DNA of 27,537 bases from contig CAMLIL010000079.1 in assembly GCA_946480015.1 (NCBI GenBank), positions 1 to 27,537 of the forward strand, written 5' to 3'. Positions within the stretch are counted from its first letter, which is position 1. Each line of letters begins with the position of its first letter. The position numbers and the translations under genes are program-made. Positions 15,856 through 24,206 of this stretch are shown here, one piece after another. Source of the stretch: an uncultured Oxalobacteraceae bacterium. GTDB taxonomy: Bacteria; Pseudomonadota; Gammaproteobacteria; Burkholderiales; Burkholderiaceae. The notes under the pieces are model-generated. The model was not told the origin of the DNA. It saw only the letters and a program-made list of their open reading frames with translations, and made no database searches.

Positions 15856-16428
15856 GTGAACACCTGTGTATACGACAAGACCGACAAGGGGCGCGAGGAA
15901 ATTGCAACGCGCAAGTATCACATCCCGCCCCGGCTGCGTTCGCTGCTGGTCATGATCGACGGGCGCCGTTCGCTCGATTCGCTGCTGAGCAATTTCAGCG
16001 CCATCGGGGTGACCGAGGAGAGCGTCAACGAATTGCTGCGCGACGAGTATATCGCCGTGGTGGGCACGGCCGCCCCGCCCGCGCCCCGCCCTGCCCCGCC
16101 GGCGCGCGCGCCGGTCATCGATGCGCTGCATGAAGCCACCCTGCCCGAGCCGGTGATCAGCGCACCGCTGCTGAGCGAACAGGAGCGCATCGCGGCCCTG
16201 TACGATTTTTACAATCAAACCATCAAGAGCACGATCGGCCTGCGCGGCGTGATGCTGCAGCTGAAAGTGGAAAAGTGCGCCAGCGTGGCCGACTTCCGCG
16301 AGCTGCGCCTGGCCTACCTGGAAGGCGTGCTCAAGGCCAAGGGCCGCGAAATGGCGCTCAGCCTGCGCGACCGCCTCGACCATCTGCTGGGCGGCAAGCC
16401 CCCCAGCGATGCTTTCGATCCGGACTGA
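15856..16428 (+). CDS. Uncharacterised 190-residue cytoplasmic protein
   Basis: No family was recognised. The N-terminal part (about 1-68) is charged, with YDKTDKGREEIATRK followed by YHIPPRLRSLLVMIDGRRS. This looks like a small helical or winged-helix-like module; a proline-rich linker follows (about 71-88, APPAPRPAPPARAP). The C-terminal half is predicted helical (ERIAALYDFYNQTIK...), ending in an acidic tail. There is no signal peptide or membrane segment. The GTG at 15856 is preferred because GGGAGG lies five bases before it; the in-frame ATG at 15835 lies inside the upstream hairpin and has no ribosome binding site. The TGA at 16426-16428 directly abuts the stop codon of convergent dsbD. 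The function is unknown; a role in signalling or regulation is only a guess. Confidence 0.75.
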   Translation: MNTCVYDKTDKGREEIATRKYHIPPRLRSLLVMIDGRRSLDSLLSNFSAIGVTEESVNELLRDEYIAVVGTAAPPAPRPAPPARAPVIDALHEATLPEPVISAPLLSEQERIAALYDFYNQTIKSTIGLRGVMLQLKVEKCASVADFRELRLAYLEGVLKAKGREMALSLRDRLDHLLGGKPPSDAFDPD

Positions 16429-18123
16429 TTATTTCAGCCGGGCCAGCGAAGCGCTGAAGCGTTCGGCGTTCTGGTAGCCGATCACGCGGCCATCGGCAAT
16501 TTCCGCGCCGTTGCGGTCGAACAGGATGATGCCGGGCGGGCCGAACAGGCCGAAGCGCTTGAGCATGGCCTTGTCGTCGGCATCGTTGGCGGTCACGTCC
16601 ACCTGCAGCAGCAAGGTGCCGGCCAGGGCCGCCTTGATGCCCGGGTCGACGAAGGTCAGCTTTTCCATTTCCTTGCACGAAACACACCAGTCGGCATAGA
16701 AGTCGAGCATGGCGGTCTTGCCGCTGTTGCCGGCCAGCGCGGCGTCCAGTTCGGCGACGGTCTTGATGCGCTTGAAGTGCAAGCCTTCGGCCGCGCCGCC
16801 GCGCAGATGGGCCAGCGGCGCCAGCGCATCGCGGCCCCCGCTGGCCACCCCGAGCAGCTGGATCAGGCCGAGCGTGCCGAACGCGGCTCCCAGCGCCATC
16901 GCGGCCCAGTGGCGTTTGCCATGCAGCAGCAGATAGGCGCCGTACCCGGTCAGCAAGGCGCTCCACAACGCCATCTGCAGCGCCGCCGGGATGACCGGCG
17001 ACACCAGCCAGATCGCCATGCCCAGCATGAGCACGCCGAAGAATTTCTTGACCGCGTCCATCCACGCGCCCGCGCGCGGCAGCAGGGCGCCGGCCGATAC
17101 GCCCACCAGCAGCAGCGGAATGCTCATGCCGGCCGCCATCGCGAACAGGGCGCTGCCGCCGGTGACGACGTCGCGGGTCTGGCTGATGTAGACCAGGGCG
17201 CCGGCCAGCGGCGCGGCCACGCAGGGACCGACGATCAGCGCGGAAATGGCTCCCATGAGAAAGACCCCGGCCAGTTTGCCGCCCGCTTGCCTGCCGGAAG
17301 CGCTGGCCAGGCGGCTTTGCAGGGCGGCGGGCACTTGCAGCTGGAACACATCGAACATGGACAGCGCCATGACGGCGATCAGCAGGCCGAAGCTGCCCAG
17401 CACCCAGGGCTGCTGCAATGCCGCGGCCAGGCCTTCGCCGGCCAGCCCGGCGGCCACGCCCAGCGCGGTGTAGACGATGGCCATGCCGAGCGCATAGGCG
17501 CTGGATAACAGCAGGCCGCGGGTGCGTTTGAGCTGGGCCCCCTCGCCCACAATGATCGAGGACAGGATGGGCACCATCGGCAGCACGCAGGGCGTGAAGG
17601 CCAGGCCCAGGCCGAGCAGCAGGAAGGCCGGAATGATGGCCAGCAGCTTGCCGCTGCCGAGCACGGTGGCGATGGCGCCGCCGTCGCCCGCCGTTGCGCC
17701 GCCCGGGGCGCCGTGCAGCTGCGCCTGGGCTTCCTGGGGCGCATAGCACAGCCCCTTGTCGGCGCAGCCCTGGCTGGTGGCGCTCAGGGTGAAGGCGCCG
17801 GCCGCCTGGACGGGAATGGCCACCGTGACGCTCTGGCGGTAGGTTTCCACGTCTTTCTGGAAAGTGTCGTCGAATTTGACCTTGCCGTGCGGGTACACCG
17901 GCTGTCCCAGGGTGGCGCCGCTGGCCTTGAAGGCGAAGCGCTCGCGGTACATGTAGTAGCCGGGAGCGATGTCATAGGTGACCGCCACGGTGTGCGGGTC
18001 ACGCATGGCGGCCGAGAATTTGAAGGCTTGCTCGGGCGGGAGGAATTCGTCGGCAGCCTGCGCGCCTGCTCCGGCCAGCATGGCGAGGGCCAGGCACAAG
18101 CATGAGACGAGGGATCGGAACAT
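16429..18123 (-). CDS. dsbD: Thiol:disulfide interchange protein DsbD
   Basis: DsbD carries electrons from cytoplasmic thioredoxin across the inner membrane to periplasmic thiol enzymes such as DsbC and cytochrome c maturation factors. The 564-residue protein has all three modules and all six redox cysteines. The signal peptide (cleavage near AQA, residue 23) leads into the N-terminal immunoglobulin-like alpha domain with C120 and C126. A membrane domain of about eight helices (160-440) has C179 in FTPCVLPM and C301 in GPCVAAPL. The C-terminal thioredoxin-like gamma domain has DWCVSCKE (C480, C483). The ATG at 18123 is chosen because it begins the signal peptide; the frame extends further upstream but that part is not conserved-looking. 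No clear Shine-Dalgarno precedes it. The stop abuts that of the convergent gene with no spacer. Confidence 0.95.
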   Translation of the reverse strand: MFRSLVSCLCLALAMLAGAGAQAADEFLPPEQAFKFSAAMRDPHTVAVTYDIAPGYYMYRERFAFKASGATLGQPVYPHGKVKFDDTFQKDVETYRQSVTVAIPVQAAGAFTLSATSQGCADKGLCYAPQEAQAQLHGAPGGATAGDGGAIATVLGSGKLLAIIPAFLLLGLGLAFTPCVLPMVPILSSIIVGEGAQLKRTRGLLLSSAYALGMAIVYTALGVAAGLAGEGLAAALQQPWVLGSFGLLIAVMALSMFDVFQLQVPAALQSRLASASGRQAGGKLAGVFLMGAISALIVGPCVAAPLAGALVYISQTRDVVTGGSALFAMAAGMSIPLLLVGVSAGALLPRAGAWMDAVKKFFGVLMLGMAIWLVSPVIPAALQMALWSALLTGYGAYLLLHGKRHWAAMALGAAFGTLGLIQLLGVASGGRDALAPLAHLRGGAAEGLHFKRIKTVAELDAALAGNSGKTAMLDFYADWCVSCKEMEKLTFVDPGIKAALAGTLLLQVDVTANDADDKAMLKRFGLFGPPGIILFDRNGAEIADGRVIGYQNAERFSASLARLK

Positions 18124-18161
18124 GATGGGTAGAATGGGTGAAGGCAATGGCGCATGGTACA

Positions 18162-18175
18162 CCGGACAGGTCCGG
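18162..18175. promoter_or_regulatory. Inverted repeat CCGGAC-AG-GTCCGG between dsbD and the fucosidase gene
   Basis: This perfect 6-bp-arm palindrome lies 39 bases before the dsbD ATG. A further GGTCCGGT occurs at 18215-18222 and a related CGGA-CAA-TCCG at 18255-18265. In a high-GC genome such motifs can arise by chance. Confidence 0.3.
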
Positions 18176-18254
18176 GTACGCAGCGGCAAGCAAACGATTA
18201 GGCTGCCATCTAAAGGTCCGGTGCGAAATGTTTTGCATTGCTCACTATATATAG

Positions 18255-18265
18255 CGGACAATCCG
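18255..18265. promoter_or_regulatory. Inverted repeat CGGA-CAA-TCCG upstream of the fucosidase gene
   Basis: It lies 31 bases before the fucosidase ATG and next to an AT-rich TATATATA stretch (18246-18253). It shares the CGGACA..TCCG pattern with 18162-18175, so one regulator could bind both. The AT stretch may be part of a promoter, but no convincing -35 was found at the right spacing. Confidence 0.3.
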
Positions 18266-18296
18266 TGACAGCGTTCACTTTCCAGTCAGGCTATTT

Positions 18297-20057
18297 ATGG
18301 CATTCACCCTCATTCCTTCGTCGCGGCGCTGGCTGCTCGCATGTGCAGGCAGCGCGTGGCTGCTGTATCCCGCATGCGGCAAGGCACTGCCGGTCTTGCC
18401 GCCGCCACCGGCGCCGCTGCCGGCACTCGCGCCCGGCAGCGTTCCCATGAGCGACTCGGCTGGCGCCCCCGAACTCAAGCTTGATCTTCCCATCACCCCC
18501 GGTCCGTACCAGCCCGACTGGGCCTCGATCGAGCGCCAGTATCCCGGCACGCCGGCGTGGCTGCGCGAGGCGAAGTTCGGCATCTGGGTGCACTTCGGCC
18601 CGCAGGCGGCCGGGATGAGCGGCGACTGGTATGCGCGCAGGATGTACACCGAGGGAACGCCTGCCTACAAAAATCATCTTGCACAGTTCGGCCATCCGAG
18701 CGTGTCGGGCTACAAGGAAGTGCTGCGCGACTGGAATCCCGCCAAGCTCGATCCGGCCAAACTGACGGCGATCTACAAGGATGCCGGCGCGCGCTTTCTG
18801 ATCGTGCAGGCGGTGCATCACGATAATTTCGACTTGTGGAATTCGCGCTACCAGCCGTGGAATTCGGTCCGCATGGGCCCCAGGCGCGACCTGGTGGGCG
18901 AGTGGGCGCGCGCCGCGCGCAGCACCGGGATGCACTACGGACTGGCGTTTCACCATGAATATTCGTGGTGGTGGTGGCAGACCGCGTTCGGCAGCGATCA
19001 GCACGGCGCGCTGGCCGGGCAGCCCTATGACGGCGGCCTGACGCTTGCCGACGGCAAGGGCAAGTGGTGGGAGGGCCTGGACCCCCAGCTGTTGTATAAC
19101 GTCGACCTGCGCGAGTATCAGGGGGTCGTCGCGGCCGCAAAGACCGATTGGAATCCGCCGCCGGCCGGCCTGTTCGGCCGCCATCAGAAATATGCCGCGT
19201 GGTACGCCACCCGCTGGGCCGCGCGCATCATGGACGCGGTCGAGCAGTACGATCCGGATTTCATCTATACCGACGGCACCGGCAGCCAGCCGTTCAGCGG
19301 CGACAACACCGGCACCGGCATCAAGGCCGATGCCACCCAGCGCGTGATCGCCGATTACTACAACCGTACCCTGCAACGGCGCGGCAAGGTCGATACCTTC
19401 AGCATCATCAAGTTCCGCCCCAATACCAACGGCACGGTCAATACCGAGGAAGGCAGCATTCCCGCCGGGATCAAGACCGATCAGGCCTGGATTGCCGAAA
19501 CGCCGGTGGGCGACTGGTACTACGGGCCGGGTTTTACCTACAGTGCGGACGGCGTGATCCGCTATCTGCTGGAACAGGTGGCGCGTGACGGCAATGTCGC
19601 CATCTGCGTCTCGCCGCTGCCGGACGGCTCGCTGGACCAGGGCAGCCGCAGCATGCTGGCCCAGGTCGGCGCCTGGATGCGCATCAACGGCCAGGGTATT
19701 TATGGCAGCCGCGCCTGGAAGCGCCTGGGCGAAGGCGAACAACAGCGCACCCTGCCCGGCGGTAAACTGGACGAGCGCCAGGCCAACTTCAGCTTCAGTG
19801 CGCAAGACGTTCGCTATACCGAGGGCCGCGACGGTTCGGTCTATGCCTACACCATGGCGGTACCGGCCGCCGGCAGCGAGGTCCGTCTGCCGGCGCTGGG
19901 CAAGACCGCCATGCTGCCGGGTAAGCCGGTCAGGTCGGTGACGCTGCTCGGCCACCGCGGCAAGCCGCTGCAGTGGCGCCAGGAAGCGGACGCACTGGTC
20001 ATTCGCGCGCCGGCGCGCATGCCATTCTCGACAGCGGTGGGTTTCAGGATCCGCTGA
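18297..20057 (+). CDS. Exported GH29 alpha-L-fucosidase-like enzyme
   Basis: A 586-residue glycoside hydrolase that would remove alpha-L-fucose from glycans, in the periplasm or outside the cell. The N-terminus is a signal peptide (core about 12-24); a cysteine at 27 lacks a proper lipobox. A proline-rich stretch (about 34-46) precedes the catalytic barrel. GH29 hallmarks are FGIWVHFGPQ and DWYARRMY, the active-site HHDNFDLWNS (H174, H175) and YDPDFIYTDG, where D326 is the likely nucleophile. A C-terminal beta-sandwich (about 480-586) follows. Four consecutive tryptophans (W224-227) are unusual. The assignment rests on motif resemblance; an alpha-L-galactosidase-like or other deoxy-sugar specificity is possible. 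The GH2 gene begins 28 bases downstream with its own ribosome binding site, so the two form an operon. Confidence 0.88.
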   Translation: MAFTLIPSSRRWLLACAGSAWLLYPACGKALPVLPPPPAPLPALAPGSVPMSDSAGAPELKLDLPITPGPYQPDWASIERQYPGTPAWLREAKFGIWVHFGPQAAGMSGDWYARRMYTEGTPAYKNHLAQFGHPSVSGYKEVLRDWNPAKLDPAKLTAIYKDAGARFLIVQAVHHDNFDLWNSRYQPWNSVRMGPRRDLVGEWARAARSTGMHYGLAFHHEYSWWWWQTAFGSDQHGALAGQPYDGGLTLADGKGKWWEGLDPQLLYNVDLREYQGVVAAAKTDWNPPPAGLFGRHQKYAAWYATRWAARIMDAVEQYDPDFIYTDGTGSQPFSGDNTGTGIKADATQRVIADYYNRTLQRRGKVDTFSIIKFRPNTNGTVNTEEGSIPAGIKTDQAWIAETPVGDWYYGPGFTYSADGVIRYLLEQVARDGNVAICVSPLPDGSLDQGSRSMLAQVGAWMRINGQGIYGSRAWKRLGEGEQQRTLPGGKLDERQANFSFSAQDVRYTEGRDGSVYAYTMAVPAAGSEVRLPALGKTAMLPGKPVRSVTLLGHRGKPLQWRQEADALVIRAPARMPFSTAVGFRIR

Positions 20058-20085
20058 TTGCAACACTTAAAGAAGGAGAAAAACG

Positions 20086-22506
20086 ATGGTGAATTACGGA
20101 CACTGCGCGGGTGCGCTACTGCTTGCCGTGAGCACGATGGCGGGCGCCGAACAGCGCAGCCTTGCGCAGGACTGGCGTTTCATGGCCGGGACTGTCCAGG
20201 GGGCGCAAGCGGCCGATTTTGCCGATGCGGCGTGGCGCCGCGTGGTGGTGCCGCACGATTTCTCGATCGATGACAAGCCCGACGGTTCGCCGCCGTTCGA
20301 CCGCAACGCGACGGCCGGCCAGGATTCCGGCTACCTGGCCGGCGGCACCGGCTGGTACCGGCTGCACCTGCCGCTCAGCGCGCACGAGGCGGCCCGCGTG
20401 GTGCGGCTCAATTTCGAAGCCATCTACGGCGATGCCGACATCTGGCTGAACGGGGTCCAGGTCGGAACCCATCATTATGGCTACTCCGCGTTCAGCCTGG
20501 ACCTGACCGGCAAGGTGCGCGCCGGCGACAATGTCATCGCGGTGCGCGCGCACCACGCCGATCCCTCGTCGCGCTGGTACGCCGGTTCCGGCCTGATCCG
20601 TCCGGTGACGCTCGACCTGCTCGATCCGGTGCATATCGCCCCCGACAGCGTGGTGGTCGCCACCGTGAGCGCGGACGCCGACATGGCCGCGCTCAGCACC
20701 CGCGCCACGATCCGCAACCGCAGCGCCAGGCGCCAGCGCGCCGAGCTGACCTCGAGCGTGCTCGGCGCCGACGGCACGGCAGTGGCGCGCGAACGCCGCA
20801 GCGTGCTGATCGCGCCCAACGGCGCGCTTGAGGTGACCCAGCCGCTCGCGCTCAAGCGCCCGCGGCTGTGGGGGCCGGACGCGCCCAATCTCTACACGCT
20901 GCAGCAGGAAGTGCGCATCAACGGGAGCGTGACCGATGTGCGGCGCACGCGTTTCGGCATCCGCACCCTCGCCGTGGATGCGCAGGACGGCTTGCGCATC
21001 AATGGCCAGAGGGTGGTGCTGCGGGGCGGCAATATCCATCATGACAACTACATGCTGGGCGCGGCCGGCCTGCCGGACGCCGACGCCCGCAAAGTGGCGC
21101 TGCTGAAGGCGGCCGGCTATAACGCCATCCGCAGTGCCCACAATCCGGCCAGCCAGGCGACCCTGGACGCCGCCGACGCGCTGGGGATGCTGGTCATCGA
21201 TGAAGCCTTCGACATGTGGGGCAAGAGCAAACGGGCCGAGGATTACTCGCGCCACTTCGCGCGCGACTGGCGCCAGGATGCGGCCAGCCTGGTGGTCAGC
21301 GGACGCAACCACCCCAGCGTGCTGTTCTGGAGCATCGGCAACGAGATCCCCGAGCAGGGAACGCCCGAGGGCGTGCGCATTGCCCGCGAGCTGGGCCGGC
21401 ACATCCGCGCGCTCGATCCGACCCGGCCGCTGACCCAGGCCATCAGCAGCGAAATGCCGACCATCGCGACGCAGTTTGCCGAGATCGACGTGGGGGGCTA
21501 TAACTACATGGCCCATCTGTACGGCCCGGATCACGAAAAGTTCCCGAAGCGGGTCATGTACACGGCCGAATCCATGCCCAAGGATGCATTCAAACACTGG
21601 CGCCCGGTGGAAACCATGCCTTGGGTGATAGGCGATTTCGTGTGGACGGCCTTCGACTATCTGGGCGAGAGCGGCATCGGATGGATGGGATACAGCCAGG
21701 ACTGGCAAAAGCTGGCACCGTATCCGTGGAGTCTGGCCTATTGCGGCGAGATCGATGCCACCGGCAGGAAGCGCCCGGCGGCCTACTACCGCCAGGTGCT
21801 GTGGAAGACCGGCATCGATCCGGTCGCGGCCTTTGTGGCGCAGCCGCCCGGCACCGAGGATTTGCCGGACCGCCACCTGTTCCCCATCGTGCAGCCGCAT
21901 AACGACTGGGCGCTCGACGACGTTCACCCCAGCTGGAGCTGGGCCGGGCAGGAAGGCAAGACGCTCGACGTGGTCGTGTATTCGGAGTTTCCCGAGGTCG
22001 AGCTGTTCCTGAACGGCCGTAGCCTGGGGCGCAAGGCCACCGGCCTGGCCAGCGAGTACAAGGCCAGCTTCGGCGTGCCGTACGCGCCGGGCCGCTTGCT
22101 GGCGGTCGGCTACAAGGATGGCAAGGCGGCCGGCCAGTGGGAACTGCGCACCGCGGGAGCGGCGGCCGCGCTCAAGGTCTCGGCCGATCGCCAGCAGCTC
22201 GGCGCGAATGGCCAGGATCTGGCGTATGTGACGGTGGAACTGACCGATGCGGATGGCGTGCCGCTGTATGCGCGCGAGGGCGACCGCGCGGTCAGGGTCA
22301 GTGTCAGCGGCTCAGGGGTGCTGGCGGGACTGGGCAACGGCAATCCGATGGATGCCGCCAGCCTGCAGGCGGGCCAGCGGCGCAGCTTCCACGGCCGCGT
22401 GGTGGCGGCTGTCCGGGCCGGTTCGGTCGCCGGCCCCATCGTGGTCGAGATCGCGTCGGACGGTTTGCCGACCCGGCAACTGCGCCTCGATGCCGTGTCG
22501 CGATAG
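20086..22506 (+). CDS. GH2 beta-galactosidase-like glycoside hydrolase
   Basis: An exported retaining beta-glycosidase of 806 residues. A signal peptide (about 1-21) is followed by the GH2 sugar-binding jelly roll (about 26-180, WRRVVVPHDFSID, GGTGWYRLHL), an immunoglobulin-like domain (about 185-290) and the catalytic TIM barrel. The barrel has E420 in WSIGNEIPE as acid/base and E495 in MYTAESMPKD as the likely nucleophile. C-terminal modules include VVVYSEFPEVELFLNGRSLG (from about 628), typical of the DUF4982-containing GH2 group, and a final Ig-like domain. The ATG at 20086 has AAGGAG eight bases upstream. With the GH29 enzyme it would attack fucosylated, beta-galactosyl-containing glycans such as xyloglucan side chains or animal-type glycans; the true substrate is unknown. 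A bidirectional terminator follows immediately. Confidence 0.92.
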   Translation: MVNYGHCAGALLLAVSTMAGAEQRSLAQDWRFMAGTVQGAQAADFADAAWRRVVVPHDFSIDDKPDGSPPFDRNATAGQDSGYLAGGTGWYRLHLPLSAHEAARVVRLNFEAIYGDADIWLNGVQVGTHHYGYSAFSLDLTGKVRAGDNVIAVRAHHADPSSRWYAGSGLIRPVTLDLLDPVHIAPDSVVVATVSADADMAALSTRATIRNRSARRQRAELTSSVLGADGTAVARERRSVLIAPNGALEVTQPLALKRPRLWGPDAPNLYTLQQEVRINGSVTDVRRTRFGIRTLAVDAQDGLRINGQRVVLRGGNIHHDNYMLGAAGLPDADARKVALLKAAGYNAIRSAHNPASQATLDAADALGMLVIDEAFDMWGKSKRAEDYSRHFARDWRQDAASLVVSGRNHPSVLFWSIGNEIPEQGTPEGVRIARELGRHIRALDPTRPLTQAISSEMPTIATQFAEIDVGGYNYMAHLYGPDHEKFPKRVMYTAESMPKDAFKHWRPVETMPWVIGDFVWTAFDYLGESGIGWMGYSQDWQKLAPYPWSLAYCGEIDATGRKRPAAYYRQVLWKTGIDPVAAFVAQPPGTEDLPDRHLFPIVQPHNDWALDDVHPSWSWAGQEGKTLDVVVYSEFPEVELFLNGRSLGRKATGLASEYKASFGVPYAPGRLLAVGYKDGKAAGQWELRTAGAAAALKVSADRQQLGANGQDLAYVTVELTDADGVPLYAREGDRAVRVSVSGSGVLAGLGNGNPMDAASLQAGQRRSFHGRVVAAVRAGSVAGPIVVEIASDGLPTRQLRLDAVSR

Positions 22507-22514
22507 CGCAGAAC

Positions 22515-22547
22515 GCAAAAAAGCCAGGCAATGCCTGGCTTTTCTTT
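22515..22547. terminator. Bidirectional intrinsic terminator between the GH2 gene and rplQ
   Basis: AAGCCAGGCA (22521-22530) and TGCCTGGCTT (22532-22541) form a strong stem. An A-run precedes it (22517-22522) and a T-rich run follows it (22540-22548). It can end transcripts of the GH2 gene on the plus strand and rplQ on the minus strand, whose stops lie on either side. Confidence 0.88.
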
Positions 22548-22561
22548 TCAACAGGCTGCGA

Positions 22562-22957
22562 TTACTCAGCCGTTGGTGCCGCTTCGATGTCGCTGACTTC
22601 CGGACGGTCCAGCAGTTCGACGTAAGCCATCGGCGCATTGTCGCCCACGCGGAAACCCATTTTCAGGATGCGCAGGTAGCCGCCGTTACGTGCTGCGTAA
22701 CGTGGGCCCAGTTCCGAGAACAGCTTGCCGACGATTTCGCGGTCGCGCAGACGGGAGAAAGCCAGACGCTTGTTGGCCAGGGTGTCGGTCTTGCCCAGGG
22801 TCAGGATTGGCTCGACAACGCGGCGCAGTTCCTTGGCTTTTGGCAGGGTGGTCTTGATGGCTTCATGACGCAGCAGGGAAACAGTCATGTTGCGCAGCAT
22901 GGCCAGACGGTGGGACGAAGTGCGGTTCAGCTTGCGAAGGCCGTGACGGTGACGCAT
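22562..22957 (-). CDS. rplQ: 50S ribosomal protein L17 (bL17)
   Basis: A 131-residue large-subunit protein, normal length, with the diagnostic opening [17 protein letters not shown] and the conserved segment [13 protein letters not shown]. The ATG at 22957 follows GAAAGGA at good spacing. It is the last gene of the alpha operon, with the bidirectional terminator just past its stop. The gap to rpoA (162 bases) is unusually long and contains a two-hairpin element. The acidic Ala-rich tail (IEAAPTAE) is a minor extension. Confidence 0.98.
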   Translation of the reverse strand: MRHRHGLRKLNRTSSHRLAMLRNMTVSLLRHEAIKTTLPKAKELRRVVEPILTLGKTDTLANKRLAFSRLRDREIVGKLFSELGPRYAARNGGYLRILKMGFRVGDNAPMAYVELLDRPEVSDIEAAPTAE

Positions 22958-23047
22958 GGTAAATCCTTTCTAGTGTTTAAAATCCAGCTCTTCGATCGTC
23001 CTGCGACGCGGGCCGGTTGGGTTTGGTTTGTACAACGGTTTTGTCGT

Positions 23048-23114
23048 CCAAAAAGGATCTGGCTATGCCAGTCCCTTTTGGCTGTTTCCACTCAAAAGCA
23101 GGGGTGTACTTTTG
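23048..23114 (-). repeat. Two-hairpin intergenic element A (after rpoA)
   Basis: Immediately past the rpoA stop, the minus strand first forms a hairpin with arms CAAAAG/CTTTTG around a 10-base loop (23093-23114). It then forms a longer hairpin (23048-23081) with core CTGGC-ATA-GCCAG and outer A-rich/U-rich arms. The second hairpin has a U5 stretch in its 3' arm and resembles an intrinsic terminator or attenuator. Element B (25097-25169) has the same order, core and loop pattern with different but still paired arms. Confidence 0.6.
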
Positions 23115-23119
23115 CGTGA

Positions 23120-24097
23120 TTACTTTTCGAGGCCGGCAGGTGGCCAGTTCTCGAGTTTCATGCCCAAGGTCAGGCCGCGCGATGCCAGCACTTCCTTGAT
23201 TTCGTTCAGGGACTTGCGGCCCAGGTTCGGCGTCTTGAGCAGTTCGTTTTCCGAACGCTGGATCAGGTCGCCGATGTAGTAGATGTTTTCCGCTTTCAGG
23301 CAGTTGGCCGAACGCACGGTCAGTTCCAGATCGTCGACCGGACGCAGCAGGATCGGATCGACCAGCGGTGCGCGCGACGGCGCTTCGGCGGCCGCTTCGG
23401 TGCCTTCCAGGGCAGCGAACACGTTCAGTTGATCAACCAGCACGCGCGCCGACTGGCGGATCGCTTCTTCCGGCGTGATCACGCCGTTGGTTTCGATGTT
23501 GATGATCAGCTTGTCCAGGTCGGTACGCTGTTCCACACGAGCGGACTCGACGGCGTATGACACGCGGCGCACTGGCGAGAACGAAGCGTCCAGGATGATG
23601 CGGCCGATGGTCTTGTTGGTGTCTTCCGACAGACGGCGCACATTGCCCGGCACATAGCCGCGGCCTTTTTCGACCTTGATCTGCATGTCCAGCTTGCCGC
23701 CGGCGGTCAGGTGAGCGATCACGTGGTCCGGATTGATCAGTTCCACGTCATGCGGCAGGTCGATGTCCGATGCCAGGATCGCGCCTTCGCCTTCCTTTTT
23801 CAGGGTCAGGGTGACGGAATCGCGGTTGTGCACCTTGAAGACCACGCCCTTGAGGTTCAGCAGCAGGTCGACCACGTCTTCCTGGACGCCGTCCAGCGAC
23901 GAGTATTCGTGCACGACGCCGGCGATGGTCACTTCGGTCGGTGCGTAGCCCACCATCGACGACAGCAGAACGCGGCGCAGCGCGTTGCCCAGCGTATGGC
24001 CATAGCCACGCTCGAACGGCTCCATCACGACTTTGGCGTGACCGGCACCGAGGGCTTCAACATCGATAATACGGGGCTTCAACAGACTGTTTTGCAT
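23120..24097 (-). CDS. rpoA: DNA-directed RNA polymerase subunit alpha
   Basis: A 325-residue RNA polymerase subunit. The N-terminal dimerisation domain has [21 protein letters not shown] flexible acidic/alanine-rich linker (about 234-246) leads to the C-terminal domain, which carries [14 protein letters not shown]; its arginine corresponds to the UP-element-binding R265 of E. coli. The ATG at 24097 is preceded by AAAGGA at seven bases. It is separated from rpsD by about 140 bases containing a terminator-like hairpin, and from rplQ by element A. Both gaps are larger than usual for an alpha operon. Confidence 0.99.
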   Translation of the reverse strand: MQNSLLKPRIIDVEALGAGHAKVVMEPFERGYGHTLGNALRRVLLSSMVGYAPTEVTIAGVVHEYSSLDGVQEDVVDLLLNLKGVVFKVHNRDSVTLTLKKEGEGAILASDIDLPHDVELINPDHVIAHLTAGGKLDMQIKVEKGRGYVPGNVRRLSEDTNKTIGRIILDASFSPVRRVSYAVESARVEQRTDLDKLIINIETNGVITPEEAIRQSARVLVDQLNVFAALEGTEAAAEAPSRAPLVDPILLRPVDDLELTVRSANCLKAENIYYIGDLIQRSENELLKTPNLGRKSLNEIKEVLASRGLTLGMKLENWPPAGLEK

Positions 24098-24159
24098 GAA
24101 ATGTCCTTTTCAATACCCTCGGCTCATTACACCGATAAGGCTGATGGCATTAGTGAAAA

Positions 24160-24182
24160 CGCCCGCTCGTGGGGAGCGGGCG
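24160..24182 (-). terminator. Terminator-like hairpin between rpsD and rpoA
   Basis: On the minus strand CGCCCGCTC and GAGCGGGCG form a perfect 9-bp stem with a 5-base loop, followed by TTTT (24156-24159). It lies 55 bases past the rpsD stop and about 60 bases before rpoA. Full termination here would cut off rpoA, so partial readthrough (attenuation) or a promoter downstream is implied. Confidence 0.6.
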
Positions 24183-24206
24183 GGGGGAAACTTGAGCACC
24201 ACCTGG

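Noticed and set aside
18246..18253. TATATATA as the -10 of the fucosidase or dsbD promoter
   Set aside because: No acceptable -35 sequence was found at 16-18 bases on either strand, so it is not called as a promoter.
18124..18261. N-terminal extension of DsbD
   Set aside because: A proper signal peptide starts at the Met at 18123; the upstream 46 codons run through the intergenic promoter region.
18297..18380. Lipoprotein signal on the fucosidase
   Set aside because: The cysteine follows LYPA, which is not a lipobox (position -3 is Tyr and -2 is Pro); an ordinary signal peptide is more likely.
20116..21927. Minus-strand open frame of 603 codons
   Set aside because: It is antisense to the GH2 gene and has only shadow-type composition.
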